64,000 nt of DNA from Bradyrhizobium sp. 170 (lineage in GTDB: Bacteria > Pseudomonadota > Alphaproteobacteria > Rhizobiales > Xanthobacteraceae): positions 5,456,001-5,520,000 of the forward strand of contig NZ_CP064703.1 of NCBI RefSeq assembly GCF_023101085.1, given 5' to 3'. Below are positions 51,740 to 60,700 of the stretch, piece by piece; within the stretch, counting starts at the first letter, position 1; every line of letters begins with the position of its first letter. The notes below the pieces were generated by a model. That model was given only the letters and a program-made list of their open reading frames with translations, was not told the DNA's origin and made no database searches. The translations under genes were made by a program, and so were the position numbers.

Positions 51740-52807
51740 ATGACTTTGGATTCCCTTGTCTCCGAAACCCGCATCCCGCTTGCCGATGCCGCCGGCCTTG
51801 CCGCCCGGATGATCGATCATCTGGCCGAACATGATATCACCTTCCAGGCGCTGGATGGTGTGATGGTGGCAAGACTGCCGTTTGGAACGAGTTCGCTCGC
51901 CGTCGAGGCCGAGGCGCTCAAGATCCGCGTCGAGGCCAACGACAAGGGCAACCTCGAGGTTCTGCGTTCGGTCGTCGCGTCACACGTTATCGAATTCGCA
52001 GGCGATGAGGCGCCGACCATCGTCTGGTCCGGCCATGAATCCAATGGCGGCACGCTTGCCAATTTCCGCGAAGTGCGGCTGAAGGCGACGATCGACCTGA
52101 CGCCCCGCATGCGCCGGCTGACTTTTACCGGAGACGACATCACGCGTTTCGTGAACGACGATGACCTCCACGTTCGCCTGTATTTCCCGCCGGAGGGCCT
52201 CGCCAAGCCTGAATGGCCCTGGCCTGCACCCGACGGGCGCATCCTGTGGCCCGAACCCGATCGCAGGCCTGTCACCCGCTACTACACGATCCGCCGCATC
52301 GATCTGCAGGCCCGCGAGATCGATATCGATTTCGTGGTCCATGATCATGCCGGCCCCGGCTCGGCGTTCGCCCTCAATGCGCAAGCCGGCGCCATTTGCG
52401 GTATGGCCGGCCCCCTCGGACGAAGCATTCGTCCGGCCCGCTGGTTACTGCTGGCGGGCGACGAAACCGCCCTTCCCGCCATCGCGCGAATTCTCGAGAC
52501 ATTGCCGGCAACGGCAACGGGTGAAGCCTTCATTGAAGTCGCTGACCGGCTCGAGGAAGTCCCGCTGGTCGCACCCGCCGGTGTGTCAGTCCGCTGGCTG
52601 CATCGCGGCGACCGGCCGGCCGGGACGACGCAGTTGCTGATCGACGCCGTGAAGGCCGTGCGATGGCCCGACCATCGCGAGGTCTTTGCGTGGGTCGCCT
52701 GCGAAGCACAGGCGCTGAAGGCGCTTCGAAACCATCTGCGCGATGAGAGAAAGCTCTCCCGCGAACAGCATCTTGCCGTCGCGTATTGGAGCCTGCGTCA
52801 GCCATGA
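51740..52807 (+). CDS. Siderophore-interacting flavoreductase (SIP family) with N-terminal DUF2218-like domain
   Basis: About 355 residues from ATG 51740 (MTLDSLVSET); an upstream in-frame ATG at 51656 would add 28 residues. N-terminal residues about 5-95 look like the DUF2218 domain (LAEHDITFQALDGVMVARLP). Then a SIP FAD-binding domain (LTPRMRRLTFTGDDITRFVN; RYYTIRRIDLQAREIDIDFV with RxYxxR) and a SIP C-terminal NAD(P)H domain (WLLLAGDETALPAIARILET). SIP enzymes reduce ferric siderophores to release iron in the cytoplasm. It precedes the uptake ATPase gene. Confidence 0.9.
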   Translation: MTLDSLVSETRIPLADAAGLAARMIDHLAEHDITFQALDGVMVARLPFGTSSLAVEAEALKIRVEANDKGNLEVLRSVVASHVIEFAGDEAPTIVWSGHESNGGTLANFREVRLKATIDLTPRMRRLTFTGDDITRFVNDDDLHVRLYFPPEGLAKPEWPWPAPDGRILWPEPDRRPVTRYYTIRRIDLQAREIDIDFVVHDHAGPGSAFALNAQAGAICGMAGPLGRSIRPARWLLLAGDETALPAIARILETLPATATGEAFIEVADRLEEVPLVAPAGVSVRWLHRGDRPAGTTQLLIDAVKAVRWPDHREVFAWVACEAQALKALRNHLRDERKLSREQHLAVAYWSLRQP

Positions 52808-52881
52808 CGTCCCAACGTCCGATACGTGGACCGGCCGGGCTGCCTTCTCCTTGCACCACATAACTCCATCAGGCGCTTCCG

Positions 52882-53706
52882 ATGCACGCAATTCTGCCAA
52901 CCGAAACCGCTACGGCGTCGCGCGACGCGGCCACGCCCTTGTTCGAACTGGACCAGGTGAGCTTCGCGGTGGCGGGCCGCGCGTTGCTCGAGCCGCTGAC
53001 CCTGACCCTTCCTGCTCGCAGCGTCGTCGGCCTGATTGGGCACAACGGCTCCGGCAAATCGACGTTGTTGAAGCTGCTGGCGAGGCAGCAGCCAAGCTCC
53101 TCCGGCGCGATCCGTTTCGAAGGGCGTCCGCTGCGCGAATGGAGCGACCGGGAGTACGCCCGCAAGGTGGCCTACCTGCCGCAGCAGACGCCCCCCGCCG
53201 CCGGCATGCTGGTCAAGGAGCTGGTCGCGCTCGGCCGCTATCCATGGCACGGCGCACTCGGCCGGTTCGGCAACACTGATCGCGACAAGGTGGCGAAAGC
53301 CATGGCGCTGACCCACATCGAGCCGTTTGCGGACCGGCTGGTCGACACATTGTCAGGCGGCGAGCGCCAGCGGGTCTGGATCGCCATGCTGGTTGCGCAG
53401 GACGCCGAGTGCCTGCTGCTCGACGAGCCGATTTCGGCACTCGACATTGCTCATCAGATCGAAGTTCTGTCGCTGGTGCAGAAGCTCGCCCGCGAACGCA
53501 ACCTCTGCGTGGTCGTCGTGCTCCATGACGTCAACATGGCGGCACGCTTCTGCGACGAGATCATCGCCTTGCATTCGGGCAGGCTGATAGCCCGCGGCGC
53601 CCCCGACAGGATCATGACGCCGGCTGAGCTCGAAACCATCTACGGCATCCCCATGGGAGTGATGCCGTCTCCGGATCAAAGCCACCTCATCAGCTTTGCG
53701 CGATAA
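52882..53706 (+). CDS. Iron-siderophore ABC transporter ATP-binding protein, FhuC/FecE type
   Basis: A 274-residue ATPase: Walker A IGHNGSGKSTLLKLLARQQP, YLPQQTPPAAGMLVKELVAL, GRYPWHGALGRFG, signature LSGGERQRVWIAMLVAQDAE, Walker B LLLDEPISALDIAHQ, and a switch His in VVVLHDVNMAARFCDE. The FhuC-like GRYPW motif marks it as part of a ferric-hydroxamate importer. It converges on fhuB, from which it is separated by 34 bp holding a hairpin. Confidence 0.93.
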   Translation: MHAILPTETATASRDAATPLFELDQVSFAVAGRALLEPLTLTLPARSVVGLIGHNGSGKSTLLKLLARQQPSSSGAIRFEGRPLREWSDREYARKVAYLPQQTPPAAGMLVKELVALGRYPWHGALGRFGNTDRDKVAKAMALTHIEPFADRLVDTLSGGERQRVWIAMLVAQDAECLLLDEPISALDIAHQIEVLSLVQKLARERNLCVVVVLHDVNMAARFCDEIIALHSGRLIARGAPDRIMTPAELETIYGIPMGVMPSPDQSHLISFAR

Positions 53707-53727
53707 AAGGGCGGGTCATCCGCCTTT
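53706..53727. terminator. Bidirectional hairpin between fhuC-like and fhuB-like genes
   Basis: AAAGG-G-CGG pairs with CCGCCTTT (one bulged G) around a GTCAT loop, directly between two converging stop codons. The A-run on one side and T-run on the other suit termination in both directions. Confidence 0.6.
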
Positions 53728-53740
53728 CCATCGCGGCATG

Positions 53741-55747
53741 TCATGTTCGCCGCGGGCGCAATAGCCAAACCAGATAAGGCCCGGCGAGCATCATCGCGAA
53801 GATGCCGGCCGGCATCTGGAACGGAAATATCACCATCCGCCCGGCCCAATCCGCGAAGACCATCAGGGTGGCGCCAATCAGCGCGGCCAGCGCCGCCTGG
53901 TGAAGCGCGCGTTGCGCCCCCATCATCCGCGCCATATGCGGCGCGATGAAACCGACCAGGCTTAGAAGACCAACCATCAGTGTCGCGGTCGCCGTCAACA
54001 ACGCGGTCAGCAGCATGATGACAATTCGACTTCTCGCCATAGGCACGCCCACCGAACGCGACGCCGCAGAGCCGAGCGGCAGGATGTCGAGCCAGCGTGA
54101 CAACATCGGCACCATAGCCAGCAGGACGATGGCGGCGGCGGCCAGTATCGCGGCCTCGGTCGGACCGATCTGATAAAGCGATCCCGCCAGCAACGACAGC
54201 AGCATGCCGATGCGGGGATCACCGGTCGCAAGCACCATGGCCATGATCGCGCCGAACGCCGCGCTCATGGCGACGCCCGCCAGCAGCACACGCTCCGGAC
54301 TGAATTCGGACCGCCGGCTGAACAGCAGAACCAGCCCGAGCACGATGAAGGCTCCGATCCCGCCGCCTGCAATCTGCGCTACGCGTGTGTGGGAGGGAAG
54401 AAGATAAAGGAGAACGAGCACACCCATCGCGGCGCCGTAGCTGATCCCCATCACCTCCGGAGCCGCCATTGGATTCCCGGTCATGCGTTGCAGCAGCGTG
54501 CCGGCCACCGCCAGCGTGGCCCCCGCCGCCAATGCCGACACCACACGCGGCCAGCGCCACGGCAGAAATTCCTGGATGCCGGCCAGACCGCTCCAGCTCC
54601 AGCCTTCTGACCCTACCCCGACGGCAAGCGCGATCCAGACCACGAGCAACAGCAAGGCCAGGCCGAACAGGATCACTCGCCAGGGATGGTCAAGGCGTAG
54701 TGGAACGGATGGCGTGAGGTTGCTTACCGGCGCGGTGGCCCGTAGCCGCGGCAGCAACAAAAGCAACATCGGCGCGCCGATCAGGGCCGTCGCGGCGCCA
54801 GCCGGCATTTCGCGGTAGCCGGGCGGGATCAGCAATACAAGCTCATCCGTCAGCCACAGCAGCAGGGCGCCGCAAAGTGGCGCCCAAATCAGCCGGTCGC
54901 GAAAACGGCGCGCGCCTGACAGCATGACGATGGCCGGCGCGGCAAGGCCCACAAAGCCCATTATGCCGACCACGCTGACAACCGAAGCGCTGAGCGCGAT
55001 CGCGATACCAAGCGCGCAGACCCGCGCGCCGGTCAATCCGAGGCCAAGATTGCGCGCGGTCTCGTCATCGAAGCCGAGCAAGGTCAGCGGGCGGACCATC
55101 GCCGCGATGAGTACGAAGGAAATGATGAAACGCGGCGCAAGGAATGCGACGTTGTTCCAGTCCTGCTGGTTGAGGAAACCCGCGCCCCAGATGAACAGGC
55201 CGATCAGGTATTCGTGGTTGAGCAACACCAGCGCCTGGGTCGTCACGGCGCAGTAGTAGGCGACGATCAGCCCGGCAAGCACCAGCACGACCGGCGACAG
55301 CGCACGGCGCCAGGTGAGACCGAACACGCACAGGAACGCGGCGAAGCCGCCTATCAACGCGATCCACTCGCGGCCGAAGGCAAGCAGCGACGGCGCCCAC
55401 AAGGTTGTCACGGTCAGCGCGAGATAGGCTCCATTCAAGACACCGAGGGTGCTCGGTTCAGCAAGCGGATTGCGCAGCACCTGCTGACAGACCGTGCCTG
55501 CCAGGCCAAGGGCCGCCCCGCTGAGCAAGGCCACGGCTATTCGTGGAAAGACGGTGTAATGCACGAGCATCTGCTGCGGGTCCGTGATCTCGGGCCGCCA
55601 CAGCACCGGCAACCATGCGGTGGCCGGCAGAAATCCCGACAGATGACGCCACGTCATTGCGACGGCGGCCGCAAACAGCAAACCGATCAGCATCGCAGGA
55701 TGCATCGCAATTCCGGAACGGACGGGCAGCGCGTCAACCTTGCTCAT
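53741..55747 (-). CDS. fhuB: Iron-hydroxamate ABC transporter permease, FhuB type (two fused FecCD halves)
   Basis: A 668-residue membrane protein with two tandem FecCD units, about residues 1-330 and 340-665. Each has the LAEPSTLGVLNGAYLALTVT-like and MAAPEVMGISYGAAMGVLVL motifs and a GLVGFIAPHMARMMGAQRAL-like loop that contacts the ATPase. This double-length form is specific to ferric-hydroxamate uptake (FhuB). The start ATG 55747 overlaps the end of the binding-protein gene by 14 nt. Confidence 0.92.
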   Translation of the reverse strand: MSKVDALPVRSGIAMHPAMLIGLLFAAAVAMTWRHLSGFLPATAWLPVLWRPEITDPQQMLVHYTVFPRIAVALLSGAALGLAGTVCQQVLRNPLAEPSTLGVLNGAYLALTVTTLWAPSLLAFGREWIALIGGFAAFLCVFGLTWRRALSPVVLVLAGLIVAYYCAVTTQALVLLNHEYLIGLFIWGAGFLNQQDWNNVAFLAPRFIISFVLIAAMVRPLTLLGFDDETARNLGLGLTGARVCALGIAIALSASVVSVVGIMGFVGLAAPAIVMLSGARRFRDRLIWAPLCGALLLWLTDELVLLIPPGYREMPAGAATALIGAPMLLLLLPRLRATAPVSNLTPSVPLRLDHPWRVILFGLALLLLVVWIALAVGVGSEGWSWSGLAGIQEFLPWRWPRVVSALAAGATLAVAGTLLQRMTGNPMAAPEVMGISYGAAMGVLVLLYLLPSHTRVAQIAGGGIGAFIVLGLVLLFSRRSEFSPERVLLAGVAMSAAFGAIMAMVLATGDPRIGMLLSLLAGSLYQIGPTEAAILAAAAIVLLAMVPMLSRWLDILPLGSAASRSVGVPMARSRIVIMLLTALLTATATLMVGLLSLVGFIAPHMARMMGAQRALHQAALAALIGATLMVFADWAGRMVIFPFQMPAGIFAMMLAGPYLVWLLRPRRT

Positions 55748-56675
55748 TGTTTTCCTGCGGGAGACGCTCGGCGAGAAGGCGTGCGAAGCGCTCCGCCGCC
55801 GGCACGCCGCCATAGAAGAATTGATTTCCCAATACCGTCAGCCGTCCCGACCGAAGGAACGGCAAAGTCCGCAGCACCGGGCTCGACGTAAGCAGGGCTT
55901 CGATATCCGCGACCCGCGAACTCATCAGGATCAGCCGCGCGTCCGGAACCGCGGCGAGCACTTCAAGACCCACGCTGGTATGCCCCCATGGACCGCTTTG
56001 TCCGGTCCAGGCATTCTTCAATCCGAATTGGCTGAGTACCTCCTGATAAAGGCTGTTCGGACCGAACACGAGCGCACGATTGCGCGCGATCTCGCTGACA
56101 AGATACAGCGGTTTGCCTCCGCGATTCCTTAGCTGCTCGCGGTAGCCGGTCATCGCCGCATCGAAACGCGCCAGATAGGCTTCGCATGCGGCCTGCACGC
56201 CGACACGCTGTGCGAGCTCCATCGTCGAACTGCGCGCCGTTTCCAGGGGATGCCGGCCGGGCTTGAAAATCGTAAAGACCTCGACCGGGGCGATCAGCTT
56301 GAGGCGGGGTATTGCCGCAGTGATGCTGGGATCGATGATGATAATATCAGGCGCGAAGCTCTGCAGCAGTTCGAGATTTGGCTCCGAACGTAACCCTATT
56401 TCCTGAACGCTTGAAGGAATAGCCGGCTCGACGACGAGCCTGCCGTAGCGCTCGATCTCCGGAACGACCAGCGGCACGACACCGAGCGCCAACAGCGTCT
56501 GCGCACAGGCCCAACCGAGCGCGGCAACGCGCGGCCCGTGTTGAGACGTGGCGGCTTGTGTTGCGTCCAGTGGCCAAGTGCCGAGCAGCACGCCGCCGCC
56601 AAGGCTCAGGCCTGCGGTGAGAACATCGCGGCGCGACGGCCGATGATCGGAAGCAATGACAGACTTCTTGTTCAT
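55734..56675 (-). CDS. Iron-siderophore periplasmic binding protein, FhuD type
   Basis: A 313-residue protein with a twin-arginine signal (PSRRDVLTAGLSLGGGVLLG). Type III binding fold: RVAALGWACAQTLLALGVVP, GLRSEPNLELLQSFAPDIII and ERFARLLAERLPQE at the C-terminus. The EPNLELLQSFAPDIIIIDPS segment is the hallmark of FhuD-like receptors. It lies in an operon with the fhuB gene (14 nt overlap) and 51 bp after the alpha/beta hydrolase. Confidence 0.9.
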   Translation of the reverse strand: MNKKSVIASDHRPSRRDVLTAGLSLGGGVLLGTWPLDATQAATSQHGPRVAALGWACAQTLLALGVVPLVVPEIERYGRLVVEPAIPSSVQEIGLRSEPNLELLQSFAPDIIIIDPSITAAIPRLKLIAPVEVFTIFKPGRHPLETARSSTMELAQRVGVQAACEAYLARFDAAMTGYREQLRNRGGKPLYLVSEIARNRALVFGPNSLYQEVLSQFGLKNAWTGQSGPWGHTSVGLEVLAAVPDARLILMSSRVADIEALLTSSPVLRTLPFLRSGRLTVLGNQFFYGGVPAAERFARLLAERLPQENNEQG

Positions 56676-56726
56676 GGAAATCGGCTCAAAGAGCTCTTGC
56701 GGCCAAGGCCTGGGGACAGAAGGCCA

Positions 56727-57746
56727 TTATGACATACCTTCAACCGCCGTGTCTTTCCAAGCCCTGCCGCTGGAGGCTCGAAGAGCATTGGCCAGGGCCT
56801 GCCCGATCGCCGCCCGCGCCTGCAAGGCATCGGTCACGACATTTCCCATGCGCAGGAATTCATGGATCATACCCGGATAGATCTGGAGATCGACGGGAAC
56901 GCCGGCGGCGCGGAGCCGTGCCGCATAATCGCGCCCCTCATCCACCAGCGGGTCATATTCGGCCAGCACGACCAGCGCCGGCGGCAACCCCGAGAGATCG
57001 TGCGCGGCCAGCGGCGCAAAGCGCCAATCGTCGCGGTCGGAATCGTTGCGGAGGTATTGCCGGAAGAACCAATCTACGGTGTCCCGCTCCAGCAGGAAGC
57101 CCGAGCCGTATTGGTTGTAGGATTCCGATGTTTGCCGCGAGCTCAGGCCGGGATACGCAAGAACCTGCAGGACGGGCCGCGGCAAGCCCCTGTCGGCTTT
57201 CGCTTCAATCGCAAGGGCTGCGGCAAGCGTTCCGCCGGCGCTATCGCCGCCGACCGCAACGCGGCCGGCGTCAATCCCCGCCGCTTCCCCCTCGCGCCCG
57301 ATCCAGGCCAGCGCATCGACGGCATCCTCGAACGCCGTCGGAAATTTATGCTCCGGTGCAAGCCGATAGCCAATCGACAGCACGGCTGCGCCGCTATCGG
57401 CGGCGAGACCGCGGCACAAGGGCTGATGCGAATCGAGGCTGCCGACAACGAAACCTCCGCCGTGCATGTAAAGAAGCACAGGCGCGGGATTTTGCGCGTC
57501 CGGCTCCCGCTGAGCGTACAGCCGCGCAGCAATTGCATCACCATCGCGCGTCGGCAGAGAGAGTTGACGTTCAAATGCGAGCGCCGGAGGATCGACGTCG
57601 AGCAGCGGCGAGGACGCGTCGAAATCCGCTCGCGCCTGTACGGCGGTCAACTGCGGAAACGGAATGCGTGCGCCGCTCTCGGTCCCGAGCTGGACCATCT
57701 CGAGCAGCGCCGCGATATCGGGATCAAGGCTCATGGGCTTGTTCAC
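56727..57746 (-). CDS. Alpha/beta hydrolase, hormone-sensitive-lipase family
   Basis: A 339-residue esterase-type hydrolase. Oxyanion motif MHGGGFVVGSL, nucleophile GGDSAGGTLAAAL, acid in EYDPLVDEGRDY and catalytic His in YPGMIHEFLRMGN. GTG 57746 overlaps the NRPS stop (GTGA), so translation is coupled; the ATG at 57734 is an alternative start. No signal peptide. It may cleave the siderophore or an ester intermediate inside the cell, comparable to ferric-enterobactin esterases, or remove misloaded chains (both are inference). Confidence 0.85.
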   Translation of the reverse strand: MNKPMSLDPDIAALLEMVQLGTESGARIPFPQLTAVQARADFDASSPLLDVDPPALAFERQLSLPTRDGDAIAARLYAQREPDAQNPAPVLLYMHGGGFVVGSLDSHQPLCRGLAADSGAAVLSIGYRLAPEHKFPTAFEDAVDALAWIGREGEAAGIDAGRVAVGGDSAGGTLAAALAIEAKADRGLPRPVLQVLAYPGLSSRQTSESYNQYGSGFLLERDTVDWFFRQYLRNDSDRDDWRFAPLAAHDLSGLPPALVVLAEYDPLVDEGRDYAARLRAAGVPVDLQIYPGMIHEFLRMGNVVTDALQARAAIGQALANALRASSGRAWKDTAVEGMS

Positions 57747-60700
57747 TCCGCCGGTTCCGGAACCTGATCCAGCGAAGTCGTCGATGTCGCCGCCGGAGCA
57801 AGCAGCACACAGATCTCATCGAGGAAGCCGGCATCCCGCAAAATCGTAAAATGGTTGTCTCCGACAACGCCGCGGTCAACGGCGTCAGGCAGTTGCGTCT
57901 CCAGCCGACTGCGCTGCGTCAGGCGACCTGACGTCCACCAGCACAATGGGGCAGTCGCAAGACGCTGCGGCGGCGTCGCGGTCTGCGCCAAAGCTTTCAG
58001 GTGCCGCCCGACCGCGAAGGCGCCGGCTATGTCTTCTACTCCGAGCAAGGAATCATCCGCCGATGTCCCCGACGTTCCTTCCAATGCTCCTGCGACCAGA
58101 CGCCGGACGGCCTCGGATGTCTCCGGCAAGCCGGCACGTTTCGCCGCTTCCACGTGCGAACCGACGCGAGCGATCGCAGCCGGCGGAAGAACGGCCGACA
58201 GCAGTCCGGCCAGATCATCGGTCCAATGGACTGTGGCTTCCTGCCGGCTCGGTCCGCCGCGCTGCCGCAGCACGAAGCTGTCGACCATGGCGAGACAAGC
58301 CACGCGTTCGCCGCTTCGTTCGAGTTCGGCCGCAACGAGGCTGACGAGAAGTCCTCCCAGCGACCAGCCGATCAGGCTGTACGGACCGTGCGGCTGCGCC
58401 CGCCTGATCTCGCGCGCATAGTCTGTCGCCATCGCATCGAGCGACTGGTCGCTCCAGGAACTGTCGACAAGCATCCTGGACTGCAATCCAATCACCTGCC
58501 GGCGTCCATCAAGGCGTCGCGCCAGCGGCCCATAGTCGAAAACGGTGCCGAAGCCGCCGTGCACGCAGAATACCGGCTGCGTTCCACCAACCGCCGCATT
58601 CAGTGGCAGCAGCGCCGACGGCGCCGATGCGGCGGGAGCCGCGGCGGTATCCGCGAGCAACGCGCGAATCGTCGGCTTCTGCAGGAGATCGCGCAGCTTG
58701 ATCTCGATGCCGAAGGTCTTGTCCTGCCGGAGCCGGGCAACGACCTTGAGGCTGAGGATCGAATTGCCGCCGAGTTCGAAGAAATTGTCGGTGACACCGA
58801 CTTGCGGCAGCTTGAGTATGTCGGCCCACAGACGCGCCAACGCGGTTTCCGCAGCCCCTTGCGGGGCAACGAAGGTACGCGCCGCCGAGTCGGGAGCCGG
58901 CAGCGCACGGCGATCGATCTTTCCGCTCGACATCACCGGCAGACGCTCAAGCACCATGATCCGCGCCGGCACCATGTAGAGCGGCAATGTCTGCCTCAGG
59001 AAATCGGTCAATCTGTCGACCAGAGCCTCGGCGGCGGCTCCCGACGCGTCCTTTGTCACCTTCGGCGCGACATAGGCAACGAGTTGGCTTCCGGCAGCGC
59101 CCGGCAGCGCCACCACCGCCGCTTGCTCAATCTCCTCGTGACGAAGAAGAGAGGTCTGGATCTCGCCAAGCTCAATCCGGAAGCCGTTGATCTTGACCTG
59201 ATCGTCGCTGCGGCCGAGATACTCGACGGTACCGTCTTCGCGCCATCGCGCCAGGTCACCGGTACGGTACAGCCGGGCGCCCGGCTCCGCCGCGAACGGG
59301 TCAGGCACGAAACGCTCTGCCGTCATGCCAGCCTTGCCGTGATAGCCGCGCGCCAGTCCAAAGCCTCCAAGATAGAGCTCACCGGCGACGCCGGCGGGAA
59401 TGATATTGAGCGAGCTATCGAGAATGTAGGCGCTGCGATCACCGACCGGCAAACCGATCGGTGCGTATGGCGTGTCGCATTCGGCAGCACCATCGACCTT
59501 CCATACCAGCGGCGTGACCACGGTTTCGGTCGGGCCATAGCCGTTGATCAGGATGCGCGGTTTCAGGACGCGCCTGACCTTGTCGAAACCCGCCTTCGGC
59601 ATCGCCTCGCCGCCGAACGAATATAGTTTGACCGGTGGCGGATTGCCGGCCTGCTCGACCCATTCCGCCACTTGCTGAAGATAGGCCGGTGGCAGGCCGA
59701 TATGGCTGACCCGATGGGCATGCAAAGCTTCGACCGTTTGCTCCGGCGTCCACAACTCGGCATCGCGCATCAGCAGCCGCGCACCGTGCGACAGCACCGT
59801 CAACCAGCGTTCGTGCGCGCCGTCGAAAGCCAGCGACAGGAAATGCAATTCGCACGATCCCTCGTCGATCTCGTAGAGGCTTCCAGTGACGTGACAGTGC
59901 ATGGCGAGCGGTCCATGGGCGACCGCCACGCCTTTTGGCGTCCCTGTCGAGCCGGAGGTGTAGATCAGATAAGCGAGATTGTCCGCATGCAGGTCAGGTT
60001 GCGGCGCATGGTCCGGACCCGCATCGAAATCAAATGCAGGAAGAGAGATTCTTTCAACATCATCCAGACCCTCGTCGAGCTGTCCCGTCAGCAGGAATGA
60101 AATCCCGGCATCGCGCATGACAAACCCGCGGCGCTCGGGCGGAAGCTCCGGATCGAGCGGAACGTACGCCCCACCCGCCTTGAGGACGGCGAGCAGCGCG
60201 ACCATCGTGGCTTCGGTTCGTTCGACCACGACACCAACGCGCTGCTCTAGCTTAAGCCCGCGATCGATCAGGCGCTGGGCAAGACGATTGGCCCTGGCAT
60301 CGAGCGCTCCGAACGACAGCGCCTCCCCGCTGATGGTAAGCGCCGTCCGTTCTGGATGACGCTTGGCATGTTCGCTGATCGCCTCATGTACCAGCGGCAA
60401 TGCAATGGCTGATGTCGCGTGGCGATTGCAGTTGTCGGCAAGACGGGCATCGACCGTCGTGACCGGATCGATACTGCCAAGCAACACCGACGCATCCCGC
60501 GTCAGCGCTGCAAGCAGTTGCTCGAACTGCATCTTGATCTGCCCGGCTTGCGCGGCTGTAAAATGGCTCGGCATATAGGTGTATTCGACCTGAAGCGTCT
60601 CCTCGACGAGCACCGACAGATCCATCGGATAATTCGTCACGTCGACATTCTTCAGGCCACTGAATTGAAGCGACCCGTCACCTCGGTGCATGCCGCGTTC

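Noticed and set aside
58001..59626. A 541-codon plus-strand frame opposite the NRPS
   Set aside because: It is antisense to A2, T2 and TE coding sequence with conserved motifs, has no ribosome-binding site and shows the Arg-rich composition of high-GC shadow frames.
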